Shown here piece after piece: positions 44,046 to 53,602 of a stretch of DNA of 64,000 bases (position 1 is the stretch's first letter; each line of letters starts with the position of its first letter). Under the pieces are notes generated by a model that did not search any database, was not told the DNA's origin, and saw only the letters and a list, made by a program, of their open reading frames with translations. The DNA is from UBA4810 sp002479215 (lineage in GTDB: Bacteria > Desulfobacterota > Syntrophia > Syntrophales > Smithellaceae), in assembly GCA_049514435.1 (NCBI GenBank), contig JBEKVB010000001.1:248001-312000 (forward strand), in the 5' to 3' direction. A program made the translations under genes and the position numbers.

Positions 44046-45005
44046 TCAAGGCAGGAAAAATAATGGGTTGCGTGCTTTGCCCTGTAAACGGATTTCAAAA
44101 TTTATATATGCGTCTCCGGTTTTATCTATGTCTCCAACCAGAGCAATCTTTTCTCCTTTTTTTACATTTTGATCTGCCTTGACGTTTATTTTCTTCAGAT
44201 GAGTATAAACAGTAGAGAAATTATTTTCGTGGCGAACTATAACTGTCTGTCCATAATTTTTTAATTTCGAAGAAAAAATAACGTTGCCGGAAGCCGCAGC
44301 TTTTACCTCGCTTCCCGCAGCCGAAATGATTTTAATCCAATTATGGTAAGTTTTATTAGGCTGAATGCCAAAACGCGTTTTTACTTTTCCGTTTACCGGC
44401 CAAATAAATAATTTCTTTTCTAATTTAATTTGTTCCTTTTCTCCTATTCGCGGTTTTGCTTTAGGTTCCGTCTCGATTTTTTCGCCAGGAAGTTTTATTG
44501 CCGGAGTTGCATCCACCTGCTTCAATTCATCACGATGTTCAATCTTTGCTTCCTGCGGTTTTTCAGACAACGCTGCCGGTATCTCTATCTTTTTATCCGT
44601 AACGGGTTTAGCTTCAGTCGAGGATTTTCCTTTTTCCCCGTTGATAATTTCCGCAGAACCTTTAACCTTATCAGGCCCATCAGTTTTGGCCGTAGTTTTA
44701 GACGTCGCATCCAAATTCTTTACATAGGTCATAACATCATCAATTACTTGATTGGCTTCGGGAATAAATATAACAGCCCCTTCTTCAAGCAAATTGGGAT
44801 CACTGATATCGTTTATTTCCGCCAAATCTTGTAATTTTATGTGATAAGCACGGGCAATGCTCCATGCCGTTTCACCCTTTTTCACCCGGTGGTAAACTCC
44901 CTTTACCGGCTCTTTTTGCACCTGAGTACCGGAACAAGAAAAAATAAACAACAAAACTAGAAATATTAAAAGACTTGAAAATAATAAATGCTTTAATCTT
45001 TCCAT
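44046..45005 (-). CDS. nlpD: NlpD-like lipoprotein with LysM and degenerate M23 domain
   Basis: A lipoprotein signal (lipobox IFSC, Cys 24) is followed by a LysM domain (VKKGETAWSIARAYHIKLQD). A long Lys/Glu/Pro-rich linker leads to a C-terminal LytM/M23 domain. In the M23 part the zinc ligands are not intact: HNWIKI stands where HxGxD is expected, and YINFEIR where HxH is expected. As with E. coli NlpD and EnvC, it should activate amidases at division instead of cutting peptidoglycan. The ATG at 45005 overlaps the end of pcm by 13 bases and has GGGGAG before it. Confidence 0.88.
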   Translation of the reverse strand: MERLKHLLFSSLLIFLVLLFIFSCSGTQVQKEPVKGVYHRVKKGETAWSIARAYHIKLQDLAEINDISDPNLLEEGAVIFIPEANQVIDDVMTYVKNLDATSKTTAKTDGPDKVKGSAEIINGEKGKSSTEAKPVTDKKIEIPAALSEKPQEAKIEHRDELKQVDATPAIKLPGEKIETEPKAKPRIGEKEQIKLEKKLFIWPVNGKVKTRFGIQPNKTYHNWIKIISAAGSEVKAAASGNVIFSSKLKNYGQTVIVRHENNFSTVYTHLKKINVKADQNVKKGEKIALVGDIDKTGDAYINFEIRLQGKARNPLFFLP

Positions 45006-45646
45006 CCGCTCTCCCCGATCAGGCTTACAAAACGGCACCCGCCTAAGTCCTCTTTTATTACCTCCTGCGGATTTTCCGAAAGACGAGTCAATTTATATAA
45101 AGTTTGCACATCGCGGTTACCGACCGGTACGACAAGTCTCCCGCCAACTACAAGCTGCTCGACCAGATATTGAGGAATTTCCGGCACTGCGGCCGTAGCT
45201 ATAATGGCATCAAAAGGAGCTTCTTCTTTCCAGCCGTAGGAACCATCTCCGACCCTGATGGCCACATTGTAATAATTCAACTGATCGAGAATTTTACGCG
45301 CTTTTGCCGCCAACGCGGCAATACGTTCAATGGAAAAAACACGGTCGGCAAGAGAAGCTAAAATCGCTGTCTGATAACCGGAACCGGTGCCAATTTCTAA
45401 AACTCTTTCCTTTCCTTTTAATTCCAGCGCCTGGGTCATGAGGGCGACTATGTAGGGCTGGGAAATGGTTTGATTTGCGTCAATTGGCAACGGATTATCA
45501 TTGTAGGCCTGTTCAATGAGCCCTTCATCGATAAAAAGATGCCGGGGAACGGTTTCCATAGCTTTCAAAACACAGGCGTCGTATACATCCCGCATTCTTA
45601 TTTGGGTCTCCACCATTCGTTTTCGTTGTTTCTTATACCTGTCCAT
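44993..45646 (-). CDS. pcm: Protein-L-isoaspartate O-methyltransferase
   Basis: Pcm repairs isoaspartyl residues with SAM. The SAM motif VLEIGTGSGYQTAILASLA is near residue 80. NQTISQPYIVALMTQAL and DAIIATAAVPEIP are also diagnostic. The pcm-nlpD order is the same as in enterobacteria, though rpoS and surE are not adjacent here. The length of 217 is normal. Confidence 0.96.
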   Translation of the reverse strand: MDRYKKQRKRMVETQIRMRDVYDACVLKAMETVPRHLFIDEGLIEQAYNDNPLPIDANQTISQPYIVALMTQALELKGKERVLEIGTGSGYQTAILASLADRVFSIERIAALAAKARKILDQLNYYNVAIRVGDGSYGWKEEAPFDAIIATAAVPEIPQYLVEQLVVGGRLVVPVGNRDVQTLYKLTRLSENPQEVIKEDLGGCRFVSLIGESGWKD

Positions 45647-45654
45647 TAAATTAC

Positions 45655-46038
45655 CTATAATTTTTTCTTTTCTGCCGGAATCCTGTAAATTTCCTGAACC
45701 ATTTCATGCCGCCTTAATCCCAGTGCTTCCCGTGTAACAATCAAATAATAATATTGGAGGTGCGCTTTTTGACGAGTAGCGTTGAATTGATTAATGCTTA
45801 AATTGATTTCTTCGCAGATCAATTTTTTTTCCTGCAAGATTTCCCGTTTATTTTTGTTCCTGTTTAACGCCTTTAAAAAAAATATTTTCTTTTCGATTTC
45901 CCGATCCATGCGCATAAGGCGATCGATCGCATCACTTACGGCCGTACCCGCACGACTCAAAACTGCCGCTCTTTCCCGCAACAGTTCTTCGCACAAATCA
46001 TCTTGTTGCTTGTCTTTTCTGTTTTGCGGTGTAATCAT
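45655..46038 (-). CDS. Helical protein of unknown function upstream of pcm
   Basis: The 127 residues are almost entirely helical and charged, with coiled-coil-like heptads (AIDRLMRMDREIEKKIFFLK and LICEEINLSINQFNATRQK). No signal peptide or known motif is visible. The gene ends eight bases before pcm, so it is probably the first gene of that operon. Confidence 0.65.
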   Translation of the reverse strand: MITPQNRKDKQQDDLCEELLRERAAVLSRAGTAVSDAIDRLMRMDREIEKKIFFLKALNRNKNKREILQEKKLICEEINLSINQFNATRQKAHLQYYYLIVTREALGLRRHEMVQEIYRIPAEKKKL

Positions 46039-46214
46039 GGTTTTTTCTCTTATTCAAATGTGTAGAGTCTCTAGCATTTAAGAGCTTAATTTTCAACTAA
46101 AAAGGCCCTCTTGTCCGGCTGCCCAAAAGTATTTCTTTACAGTTGTTTAGACTTGCGCTTAATATGGTGATCAATAATCATCCGAAGACCAAAAATGTTA
46201 GGAGAACATAGCCG

Positions 46215-46745
46215 GTGGAGACAAAAATCAATAAAACTCTGATAGCGCTTGCCTGCGGCGATATCACTGAGGAAACTACTGATGCCATTGTTAACGCTGC
46301 CAATGAGCGCCTGGTTGGCGGTGCCGGTGTTGACGGCGCCATTCACCGCGCCGGAGGTCCGGAAATTATGGCTGAATGCCGTCTCATCGGTGGTTGTGCG
46401 ACCGGTCAGGCTGTAATTACTACCGGCGGAAATCTCCGGGCTAAATACGTAATCCACACTGTAGGACCTATTTATAAAGGCGGAACAAAAAGCGAAGCTT
46501 TGTTTCTGCAGAGCGCCTACAAAAAAAGCCTGGAACTTGCCCGAGAAAAAGGATTGCAAAGCATCTCATTTCCGGCTATAAGCACCGGTATTTACGGGTA
46601 TCCTCTGGAAGAAGCAGCTCGTTTGGCGCTGAAGAGTTGTATTGAATTCGCCCGAAGCAATACGGGTATAAAGATTATTCGCCATATTCTTTTCAGCCGG
46701 CTAATTTATGAAGTTTATTCCGCAGAATTGAAAAAATTGGTTTAG
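46215..46745 (+). CDS. Macro-domain protein (YmdB-type O-acetyl-ADP-ribose deacetylase)
   Basis: The start is GTG at 46215 with AGGAGA upstream. The macro fold shows GDITEETTDAIVNAANERL (15-33) and GGAGVDGAIHRAGG (36-49). ISFPAISTGIYGYPLEEA near residue 116 forms the ADP-ribose loop. The Asn of NAAN and the Asp of GVDGAI, used for catalysis in YmdB/MacroD enzymes, are both kept. It may remove acetyl or ADP-ribose groups. No sirtuin or toxin partner is adjacent. Confidence 0.92.
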   Translation: METKINKTLIALACGDITEETTDAIVNAANERLVGGAGVDGAIHRAGGPEIMAECRLIGGCATGQAVITTGGNLRAKYVIHTVGPIYKGGTKSEALFLQSAYKKSLELAREKGLQSISFPAISTGIYGYPLEEAARLALKSCIEFARSNTGIKIIRHILFSRLIYEVYSAELKKLV

Positions 46746-46773
46746 TCAAATACTTCATATATATAACGGGAAA

Positions 46774-48741
46774 ATGGAATCAAAACCGACTTACGAAGAG
46801 CTTAAACAAAAAATAGCTGAGCTTGAACGAAACATTCTGCAGTATGAAAATACTGAGAATCAATATCGTTATCTCGTTGATTCAACTACCGACTCTTTGT
46901 ATCTGGTTGATGAGAAATGCCGTTATATTTTTATGAATAATAACCATATTCAAAGATTGAAATTGCCTATAGAAAAAATTATCGGACATTCATACGATGA
47001 GTTTCATTCTGCCGAACAAAGCAAAGAATTTGCCGAAAAAGTCAAAGAAGTGTACACCGCAAATAAATCCCTTCAGGACGAGCACCAAAGCCCTCGTAGC
47101 GGCTATTTTTTGCGCACTTTCAGCCCGGTAAGAGATCCCGTAGATAATAAAAAAATAATCGCCGTCGCTATTATCTCCAAAAATATCACCGAGAGACGAG
47201 TAGCCGAAGAGGCATTGCGCAAATCGGAAGAAAAATACCGTCTGCTTATTGAAAATTCCAATGAAGCCATTTTTATTATTATGGATGGAAAAATAAAGTA
47301 TGCCAATTTGCATACTGCGCAAATGATGGGTTACGGTATGAAAGAGCTATCTTCAATTTCATTTATCAATCTTGTTGTTTCTGAAGATCGCGACATGGTT
47401 CTGGAATTGCAGGAAAGCTGTCTGCAGGGGGAAAATCCCAGCATTAATTATTCTTTTCGTATCACCAATAAACAAGGCATGACTCTTTGGGTGGAAACCA
47501 ATAGTGTTGGTATAAATTGGGACAATGAACCGGCAATTCTAAATTCCATGAGAAATATAACAAAACAAAAAAGAACGGAAGCACGGCTATTTCAAGCTCA
47601 AAAAATGGAATCTATCGGCACGCTTGCTGGCGGTATCGCTCATGATTTTAACAATCTGCTCATGGGCATTCAAGGGCATGCCTCATTGGCCCTTCTGCAT
47701 ATGGATCCTCAAAATGCTAATTTTGAACACCTGAAAACTATCGAAACTCTTGTCACGAGCGGAGCCGATTTAACCAAACAACTTCTTGGTTTTGCCCGCG
47801 GCGGCAAATATGAGGTAAAGACCGTAGACTTAAACTTATTAATTCAAAAAACTTCGGAAACAATCGGCCGCACGAAAAAAGAAATTAAAATTCACCGCAA
47901 CTTTCAAAATGATCTTTGGCCGGTTGATGTCGATCATGGACAAATTGAGCAAGTATTGCTTAATCTCTATGTCAATGCCTGGCAAGCTATGCCCGGCGGT
48001 GGCAATCTTTATTTGGAAACCAAAAATGTCTTTGTTGAAGAAAGCCATTTTAAACCATACGTAACCATGAATGGTCATTACGTAAAAATTTCGGTAACCG
48101 ACACCGGCGTCGGCATGGATGAAAAAACAAAAGAAAGAATTTTTGAACCTTTTTTTACGACCAAGGAAATGGGGCGGGGAACCGGACTCGGTCTGGCCTC
48201 TGTCTATGGAATCATTAAGAACCATAATGGTTTTATCAATGTTTACTCCGAAAAAGGACAGGGAACCACTTTCAATATTTATCTTCCGGCGTCTCTCAAA
48301 AAGGATACTCACGATAAAGATAAAGATGTTGATGGAGATAACGTGATAGCCAAAGGCACGGAGACAATTCTTCTCGTTGATGATGAAGCAATGATATTGA
48401 CCGTCGGCAGTGAAATATTAAAAACCTTAGGCTATACGATTCTAACCGCTCAAGACGGTTCATCAGCGATAGACTTATATAAAAACTCAAAAGAAAATAT
48501 CGATTTGGTTATCCTCGATATGGTAATGCCGGAAATGAGCGGTGGAGAGATTTTTGACGAACTCAAAAAAATTAACCCGTTGGTGAAAGTTTTGCTCTCC
48601 AGCGGCTATAGTTTAAACGGGCAGGCAAGCAGAATAATCAAGCGCGGCTGTGTGGGATTCATCCAAAAACCCTTTACAATTCGAGATATCGCTTCCCAAT
48701 TGCGCGAAATTATCGATAAACAAAAAACCGTGTCAAAATAA
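46774..48741 (+). CDS. Hybrid PAS-PAS histidine kinase with C-terminal receiver
   Basis: A short coiled coil is followed by two PAS domains (about 28-140 and 150-270). A HisKA-like domain carries the phospho-acceptor H290 in GGIAHDFNNLL. The HATPase has an N box (NLYVNAWQAMPGGG), DTGVGMD and GRGTGLGLASVYGI. The receiver from about 530 has LLVDDE and phospho-acceptor D582 (LVILDMVMPEMSG). There are no membrane helices, so it senses a cytoplasmic signal. No separate response regulator is nearby. Confidence 0.95.
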   Translation: MESKPTYEELKQKIAELERNILQYENTENQYRYLVDSTTDSLYLVDEKCRYIFMNNNHIQRLKLPIEKIIGHSYDEFHSAEQSKEFAEKVKEVYTANKSLQDEHQSPRSGYFLRTFSPVRDPVDNKKIIAVAIISKNITERRVAEEALRKSEEKYRLLIENSNEAIFIIMDGKIKYANLHTAQMMGYGMKELSSISFINLVVSEDRDMVLELQESCLQGENPSINYSFRITNKQGMTLWVETNSVGINWDNEPAILNSMRNITKQKRTEARLFQAQKMESIGTLAGGIAHDFNNLLMGIQGHASLALLHMDPQNANFEHLKTIETLVTSGADLTKQLLGFARGGKYEVKTVDLNLLIQKTSETIGRTKKEIKIHRNFQNDLWPVDVDHGQIEQVLLNLYVNAWQAMPGGGNLYLETKNVFVEESHFKPYVTMNGHYVKISVTDTGVGMDEKTKERIFEPFFTTKEMGRGTGLGLASVYGIIKNHNGFINVYSEKGQGTTFNIYLPASLKKDTHDKDKDVDGDNVIAKGTETILLVDDEAMILTVGSEILKTLGYTILTAQDGSSAIDLYKNSKENIDLVILDMVMPEMSGGEIFDELKKINPLVKVLLSSGYSLNGQASRIIKRGCVGFIQKPFTIRDIASQLREIIDKQKTVSK

Positions 48742-48861
48742 AATAATCGTTTACGATTAAGATATTTTTAGAATAATTTTTTAGTTATATTTAACTTCCT
48801 AATCCTGTGCCCTATTTTCCGCCTTCTTGATCTTTTGTTTGAATTGTGCCACTAAAAATAC

Positions 48862-49362
48862 ATGCGCAAGAAAAAAAACCAATCTCGATTGCAATCAATC
48901 GGCGAAATTTTATTTTCGTCCTTTAAAGGAAAGGGCGTTGCCGCAAAAATTGAAGAAAATTCTCTAATAAAACTTTGGCCTAAAGCCGTCGGTCAACAGA
49001 TCGTTCTGCAAACACAACCTGATTGCTTAAAAAATGGAACTTTATTTGTCAAAACAACTTCCTCGGTATGGGTACAACAGCTTCATTTCATGAAAGAAGA
49101 AATTCTCCAAAAGCTTAATGAACTTGCCGGGAAAATTGCTGTAAAAGACATACGTTTTTCAGTCGGCCATAAGCTTGCTCAAACAAGGACTGATGCGAAT
49201 ACGCCTGCGGCAAAAAAATCATTATTGAAAGAAAGAGACAAAAAAATGATAGCGGAATGCACTGCGGCATTGGCCGACCGCGAATTGGCCATAATCTTCA
49301 AGCGAGTGATGCAAGCGGAAATCAATCGCCGGCGGCGTTGGGAAAACGAGCAAGCTCGCTGA
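48862..49362 (+). CDS. dciA: DciA-like DUF721 protein
   Basis: The DUF721 core is visible in LIKLWPKAVGQQIVLQTQP (about 36-54) and GTLFVKTTSSVWVQQLHFMK (66-85). DciA proteins help load the replicative helicase in bacteria that lack DnaC. A charged helical tail of about 50 residues follows. Its 3' end overlaps the convergent trmN6 by 41 bases. Confidence 0.85.
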   Translation: MRKKKNQSRLQSIGEILFSSFKGKGVAAKIEENSLIKLWPKAVGQQIVLQTQPDCLKNGTLFVKTTSSVWVQQLHFMKEEILQKLNELAGKIAVKDIRFSVGHKLAQTRTDANTPAAKKSLLKERDKKMIAECTAALADRELAIIFKRVMQAEINRRRRWENEQAR

Positions 49363-50074
49363 ATATGCCCACCATATCTGCCGTATATTTTTTATTCTGA
49401 TCATAGATAAAAAGCGGTTGCTCAATTTTAAGCTCTTCGCCTGATCCTTTTCTGCCCTCGACCAGAACAAACTCCGCCACGGACAAATTATCAGAGTAAA
49501 CAGGCTTCATTCTTTTTGGTTCGATGAAATTTTTACGGAAAAGCGTTATCAATTCAACCAATCTTCTCGCCGGATAAATTGTAAATACTTTTCCTTCCGG
49601 TTTGAGCAAATATTTTGCCGCCCTTATAAAATCCTTCAAAGAGCCTTGAATTTCATGGCGGGCGATGGCTTTTTCCAACTGAGGATTAATCCTGCCGGAG
49701 CTTAACTTTCGATAAGGCGGATTAAATATTACGGCATCAAATGAATTTGCGGAAAAAATATTTTTAATTTTGCGCGCATCACCTTCTGTTATCTTAATGC
49801 GATGTACTAGCTTATTAAAGTTAACATTTTTTCGTGCCAGCGCCGCAAGTTCTTCTTGAATTTCTAAACCGGCATAATTTATATTCGGGAAACGTTTTGC
49901 CAGAACAAGAAGAATAATGCCACCGCCGCATCCTAAGTCTATGGCAGATGTATGCGGCCTTAAGAAAACAAAATGGGAAAGAAGGATAGAATCCAGAGAA
50001 AATCTGTATCCTCTTTTCTTTTGAAAAACACGTAAATGACCATCAAAAATTTCGTCGAGAGTTTCTTCTACCAT
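49322..50074 (-). CDS. trmN6: tRNA1(Val) A37 N6-methyltransferase-like protein
   Basis: The SAM motif AIDLGCGGGIILLVLAKRFP is near residue 41. The N6-adenine catalytic motif NPPY occurs in VIFNPPYRKLSSGR near 122. The N-terminal GHLRVFQKKRGYRFSLDSIL matches the TrmN6/YfiC group, which methylates A37 of tRNA-Val. The 250 residues are typical. Confidence 0.9.
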   Translation of the reverse strand: MVEETLDEIFDGHLRVFQKKRGYRFSLDSILLSHFVFLRPHTSAIDLGCGGGIILLVLAKRFPNINYAGLEIQEELAALARKNVNFNKLVHRIKITEGDARKIKNIFSANSFDAVIFNPPYRKLSSGRINPQLEKAIARHEIQGSLKDFIRAAKYLLKPEGKVFTIYPARRLVELITLFRKNFIEPKRMKPVYSDNLSVAEFVLVEGRKGSGEELKIEQPLFIYDQNKKYTADMVGIFSELARFPNAAGD

Positions 50075-50093
50075 GATTTTGGTTCTGTTTTAT

Positions 50094-51335
50094 TCAGCTA
50101 AGATCATGGACAAACATACCGCTGCGCAGTTTCGGTTCAAACCAGGTGGACTTGGGCGGCATAATTGCTCCGGCATCAGCCACATGCATGATTTGCTCCA
50201 TTGTTGTCGGATACAGGGAAAAGGCCACGGCAAAGCCGTCTTTGTCCACCAACTTTTCCAGTTCCGACATGCCTCGAATGCCACCGATGAATTTAATGCG
50301 GTCATCCGTTCGGGGATCGGAAATCCCTAAAACCGGCGCTAGCAGATGATCCTGGAGGATTGCAGCATCAAGACTCGCTACCGGGTCTTTTACATCATAC
50401 ATTCCATTTTTAATGGTAAGCTTATACCAGCTCCCGCCCAGATACATGCCGAAATCATGCAACTTTTGCGGTGATTTTGCGGCAAAGTTTTTATTGACTA
50501 TAAAGCTGGCAGTGATCTTCTTCAGATATTTTTCCGGCGTTAAACCGTTTAGGTCTTTGACGGTTCGATTATAATCCATCACCTTTAATTGATCATGGGG
50601 AAAAAGCACCGCCAGCACCATATCAGGTTCGTTAATCGAACCTGCGGCATTATCTTGTTTTCGTCTTTGGCGGGCAACAGCGGCAGCGGCGGCGGCACGA
50701 TGATGTCCGTCGGCAATGTATAGAGCATCGACCTGCAGAAATTCATTTTTGATTTGTTCAATCTGTCCGGCATCAGCTACAACCCAGACCGTGTGGATAA
50801 TTCCATCTTCGGCGGTAAAATTATATTCGGGATTACCGGCTACTATCTTCTTCACTATAGCATTTATCCGGGGACGCGCAATATAACTGATAAAAACCGG
50901 ACCGGTTTGTGCATTGACCATATCAACGTGACGGATGCGGTCTTCTTCTTTATCCTTTCTGGTCAATTCGTGCTTCTTGATCTTGCCTGCATCATATTCA
51001 GCGGCGCTCATTACTCCGACGATTCCGGTTTGCACCTGAGAGCCCATTTGCTGCCGGTAGATATAAAAACAGGAGAATTTCTCCTGAAAAACGATTCCCT
51101 TTTCTCTCATCCGGGCAAAGTTGCTTTTTGCCGTGCGGTAAATAAGTTCATCATCGCTTCGAGTACCATCCGGCACATCAATTTCCGATTTTTCTACGTG
51201 TATAAAACTCAAATCATTGCCGGCAACCGCCTTTTGAGCTTCTTCTCTGGTCATTACATCATAGGGTAGAGCAGCTATCTGCGCTGCATATTGACGCTGC
51301 GGCCTAATCGCCTTAAACGGTAAAACTAAAGCCAT
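50094..51335 (-). CDS. DUF1015 family protein
   Basis: The family features are PFKAIRPQRQYAAQIAALPYDVM at the start (positions 5-27 of the protein), ELTRKDKEEDRIRHVDM near 125 and YIADGHHRAAAAAAVARQR near 205. DUF1015 proteins are cytoplasmic and have no agreed function. They are common next to serine or nucleotide metabolism genes. I start at the ATG at 51335 (AGGAG eight bases before); a TTG two codons earlier is possible. The 20-base gap to trmN6 suggests an operon. Confidence 0.88.
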   Translation of the reverse strand: MALVLPFKAIRPQRQYAAQIAALPYDVMTREEAQKAVAGNDLSFIHVEKSEIDVPDGTRSDDELIYRTAKSNFARMREKGIVFQEKFSCFYIYRQQMGSQVQTGIVGVMSAAEYDAGKIKKHELTRKDKEEDRIRHVDMVNAQTGPVFISYIARPRINAIVKKIVAGNPEYNFTAEDGIIHTVWVVADAGQIEQIKNEFLQVDALYIADGHHRAAAAAAVARQRRKQDNAAGSINEPDMVLAVLFPHDQLKVMDYNRTVKDLNGLTPEKYLKKITASFIVNKNFAAKSPQKLHDFGMYLGGSWYKLTIKNGMYDVKDPVASLDAAILQDHLLAPVLGISDPRTDDRIKFIGGIRGMSELEKLVDKDGFAVAFSLYPTTMEQIMHVADAGAIMPPKSTWFEPKLRSGMFVHDLS

Positions 51336-51466
51336 AATCAAATCTCCTCTTGCGGGAGTCCTAACATACTGTCATAATCCAGGCAACGCAAAATTATGCA
51401 AAACAGAATTTAATTTACGAAGAGTATTAAATCTCAGGACAAGTCCTAAACCTGAAGGGGAAAAAA

Positions 51467-51952
51467 ATGGAAAATACACTAGTATTTATTCATGGTTTGG
51501 AAAGTACCGCGCAAGGCACGAAGGGGCAATTTTTTCATCAAAATTTTCCGCAGATGCTTATCGAAAATTATACGGGAAATTTTGCTGCACGCATGCTTAA
51601 ACTTTCCGCTGTATTGACCGGAAAAACTAACTTGATAATAGTGGGTTCCAGTTATGGAGGATTAATGGCTGTCCAATATGCGATGAAAAACGAAATCCGA
51701 GTAAAAAAATTGATTCTACTTGCTCCGGCGTTGAATCTTCCCGAATTTAGCCCTAAGCCTGACAAAATGCTTCAGCTTCCGGTTATTGTTTATCATGGAA
51801 TCAACGATAACATTGTCGATCCGTTCGCCGTAAAAAATATCGCCGTAAAAATATTCCGGCAATTGGATCATCATTTTGTTAATGATGACCATTCTCTGCA
51901 CAAAACATTCCCCCTTCTCGATTGGAGAAATCTTTTGCAGTCAGATTATTAA
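51467..51952 (+). CDS. Small alpha/beta-hydrolase
   Basis: The nucleophile elbow GSSYGGLMA (serine near residue 64) follows the oxyanion segment FIHGLESTAQGTKGQ. An Asp in YHGINDNIVDP and a His in NDDHSLHKTFP complete the triad. At 161 residues it is among the short, lid-less hydrolases of the YqiA/RBBP9 type. The substrate is unknown. The ATG follows AAGGGG. Confidence 0.87.
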   Translation: MENTLVFIHGLESTAQGTKGQFFHQNFPQMLIENYTGNFAARMLKLSAVLTGKTNLIIVGSSYGGLMAVQYAMKNEIRVKKLILLAPALNLPEFSPKPDKMLQLPVIVYHGINDNIVDPFAVKNIAVKIFRQLDHHFVNDDHSLHKTFPLLDWRNLLQSDY

Positions 51953-52112
51953 TCGAAAAATTTCATAATTAAAAGAGATACAATCTTACGTATATGTAAT
52001 TTTCAAATGTATAATGTGGCTTAATATTTATGTGAATTTTCAACTATTGCCTTGACAATGCTTACCCTATAAATTAACATTTCACCAGATATTTTGATTT
52101 TATAATAGCATT

Positions 52113-52523
52113 ATGTATTCAAAAAAGATTGTTATTCGATATACACCTGATATTGTTCAGCAGCCGGTAATTTACCAGCTTGTTAAACAATACAATCTTG
52201 TCTTTAATATTCTTAAAGCAAGGATATTCCCCCGCCGCGAGGGTGTTATTGTCCTGGAGTTAAGCGGCTCCAAAGAAGATTTTGATCTTGGTATCCGTTT
52301 TTTAAAGGATATGGGACTTAAAGTAGAACCTCTATCCAAAAGTGTCAGTCAAAACATTGATAAGTGCGTTCATTGCGGAGCGTGCACTGCCTTTTGCCCT
52401 ATAGGAGCTTTATCGTTCGAAAAACAAACTCAAAAAGTCTTGTTTGATCCCGAAAAATGCAATGGCTGTGAGCTTTGCGTTTCCGCGTGCCCTGTCCGCG
52501 CTATGGAAATCAACCTGCTTTAG
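52113..52523 (+). CDS. NIL domain plus 2[4Fe-4S] ferredoxin
   Basis: Residues 1 to about 75 form a NIL domain, the substrate-sensing module seen on methionine ABC transporters. Two ferredoxin motifs follow, CVHCGACTAFCP and CNGCELCVSACP. Such NIL-ferredoxin proteins accompany homocysteine-forming sulfur assimilation in methanogens and sulfate reducers. An electron-transfer role there is plausible, but none of those partner genes lies in the window. Confidence 0.9.
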   Translation: MYSKKIVIRYTPDIVQQPVIYQLVKQYNLVFNILKARIFPRREGVIVLELSGSKEDFDLGIRFLKDMGLKVEPLSKSVSQNIDKCVHCGACTAFCPIGALSFEKQTQKVLFDPEKCNGCELCVSACPVRAMEINLL

Positions 52524-52661
52524 ATAGATTTCTTAGCATCTTAATTCAAACTGTTCACAGATAACCTGAAATATTATTGCTTCCATATTTAAACGTTTGC
52601 CTTTTTCTGAATCATCAGTCAAGGTTTTGTTGGATAAAAAACCGTATATCAATTCGTTTTG

Positions 52662-53576
52662 TCAATGAATATTACAGCGTGCTTTGAGGCTGGTTATGTC
52701 ATCCGCCGAAAGCTCGATTATATCCGATTGGATTAGCCGATACATAATCGCTTTTTGATCTTCACTGTGCTTTAATCCCAAAGCGTGACCAAATTCGTGG
52801 GCCAGTACGCGTACCAGCCGGTAGTCGTTATCAAACTGGTAAATAGTAATTGATTGTTTCCTGTTTTTGTATTCATAAAGGCCTTCACAAAATTCATGCC
52901 CCAGTATATTTCCCGTATTTTGATAATTAACCAAATCCAGATTATAGTTTGTGGCAATTTCATTGATGACAATTACCAGACTATTGATGGTATCAGTCAG
53001 CTTTTTGAGCTCATCCTGTTGCATTTGCAGATTTTCACGCAAAGAATTTAAATCATTTTTTTCCGAGGTTAATCTTTTATATACACTTTCGGGAGCACCG
53101 CCGCGCCAGCTCCAGGATTTATTTTCTGCATTAAAAGCATCAACCCGTGTATTGTAGGCGCTAAAACTTACTTTAAGCGCTGCATTTTTCTGCTCGTATT
53201 CCGATTTCAGACGTTCCCAGCGACTTTTTAATTCTCCATAAGAGTCTTTTGTATTGTTAATTGTGAAATTGAGTTTTTTTAAATTATCTGTCGCTTCTTG
53301 CCGGTAGTCGTAAACCAGGTTAATCTCGATTGTGCCGTTATGATTTTCCCGAAATAACTCATGGGAAAGTGGCTTCCCCCACATTGCCGCTGCCATATCC
53401 ACAGCAATAGCGAATTCTTGCCGGGTAAGACCGAATCTTTCATCCACTTTGCCAATACGGTAAGTCAACGGCTCCTGACAAGGACTGACTGTCCGTAAAA
53501 AAATTGCCGCCAAGATAATTAAGACGGCTAGCAAAAATAGAAACCGCCAGCTAATTATCTTTGTCCAGTTAGACAT
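52662..53576 (-). CDS. Membrane-anchored matrixin-like metalloprotease
   Basis: A single N-terminal membrane helix (about 12-28) is followed by a helical, coiled-coil-rich middle (95-205). The C-terminal zinc-protease signature is HEFGHALGLKH (H260, H264, H270), with the Met-turn AIMY at 277-280. This is the metzincin pattern of matrixins (M10). The N-terminal placement of the coiled coil and the absence of a clear pro-domain Cys switch are unusual. The target is unknown. It lies 26 bases after the next gene upstream. Confidence 0.88.
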   Translation of the reverse strand: MSNWTKIISWRFLFLLAVLIILAAIFLRTVSPCQEPLTYRIGKVDERFGLTRQEFAIAVDMAAAMWGKPLSHELFRENHNGTIEINLVYDYRQEATDNLKKLNFTINNTKDSYGELKSRWERLKSEYEQKNAALKVSFSAYNTRVDAFNAENKSWSWRGGAPESVYKRLTSEKNDLNSLRENLQMQQDELKKLTDTINSLVIVINEIATNYNLDLVNYQNTGNILGHEFCEGLYEYKNRKQSITIYQFDNDYRLVRVLAHEFGHALGLKHSEDQKAIMYRLIQSDIIELSADDITSLKARCNIH

Positions 53577-53602
53577 TTTATAGAACTGAAAAAAGCAACC
53601 CG

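Noticed and set aside
48744..48759. Short AATCGT/ACGATT palindrome after the histidine kinase as a terminator
   Set aside because: The stem is only six AT-rich base pairs with a two-base loop and a broken T stretch, too weak to call.
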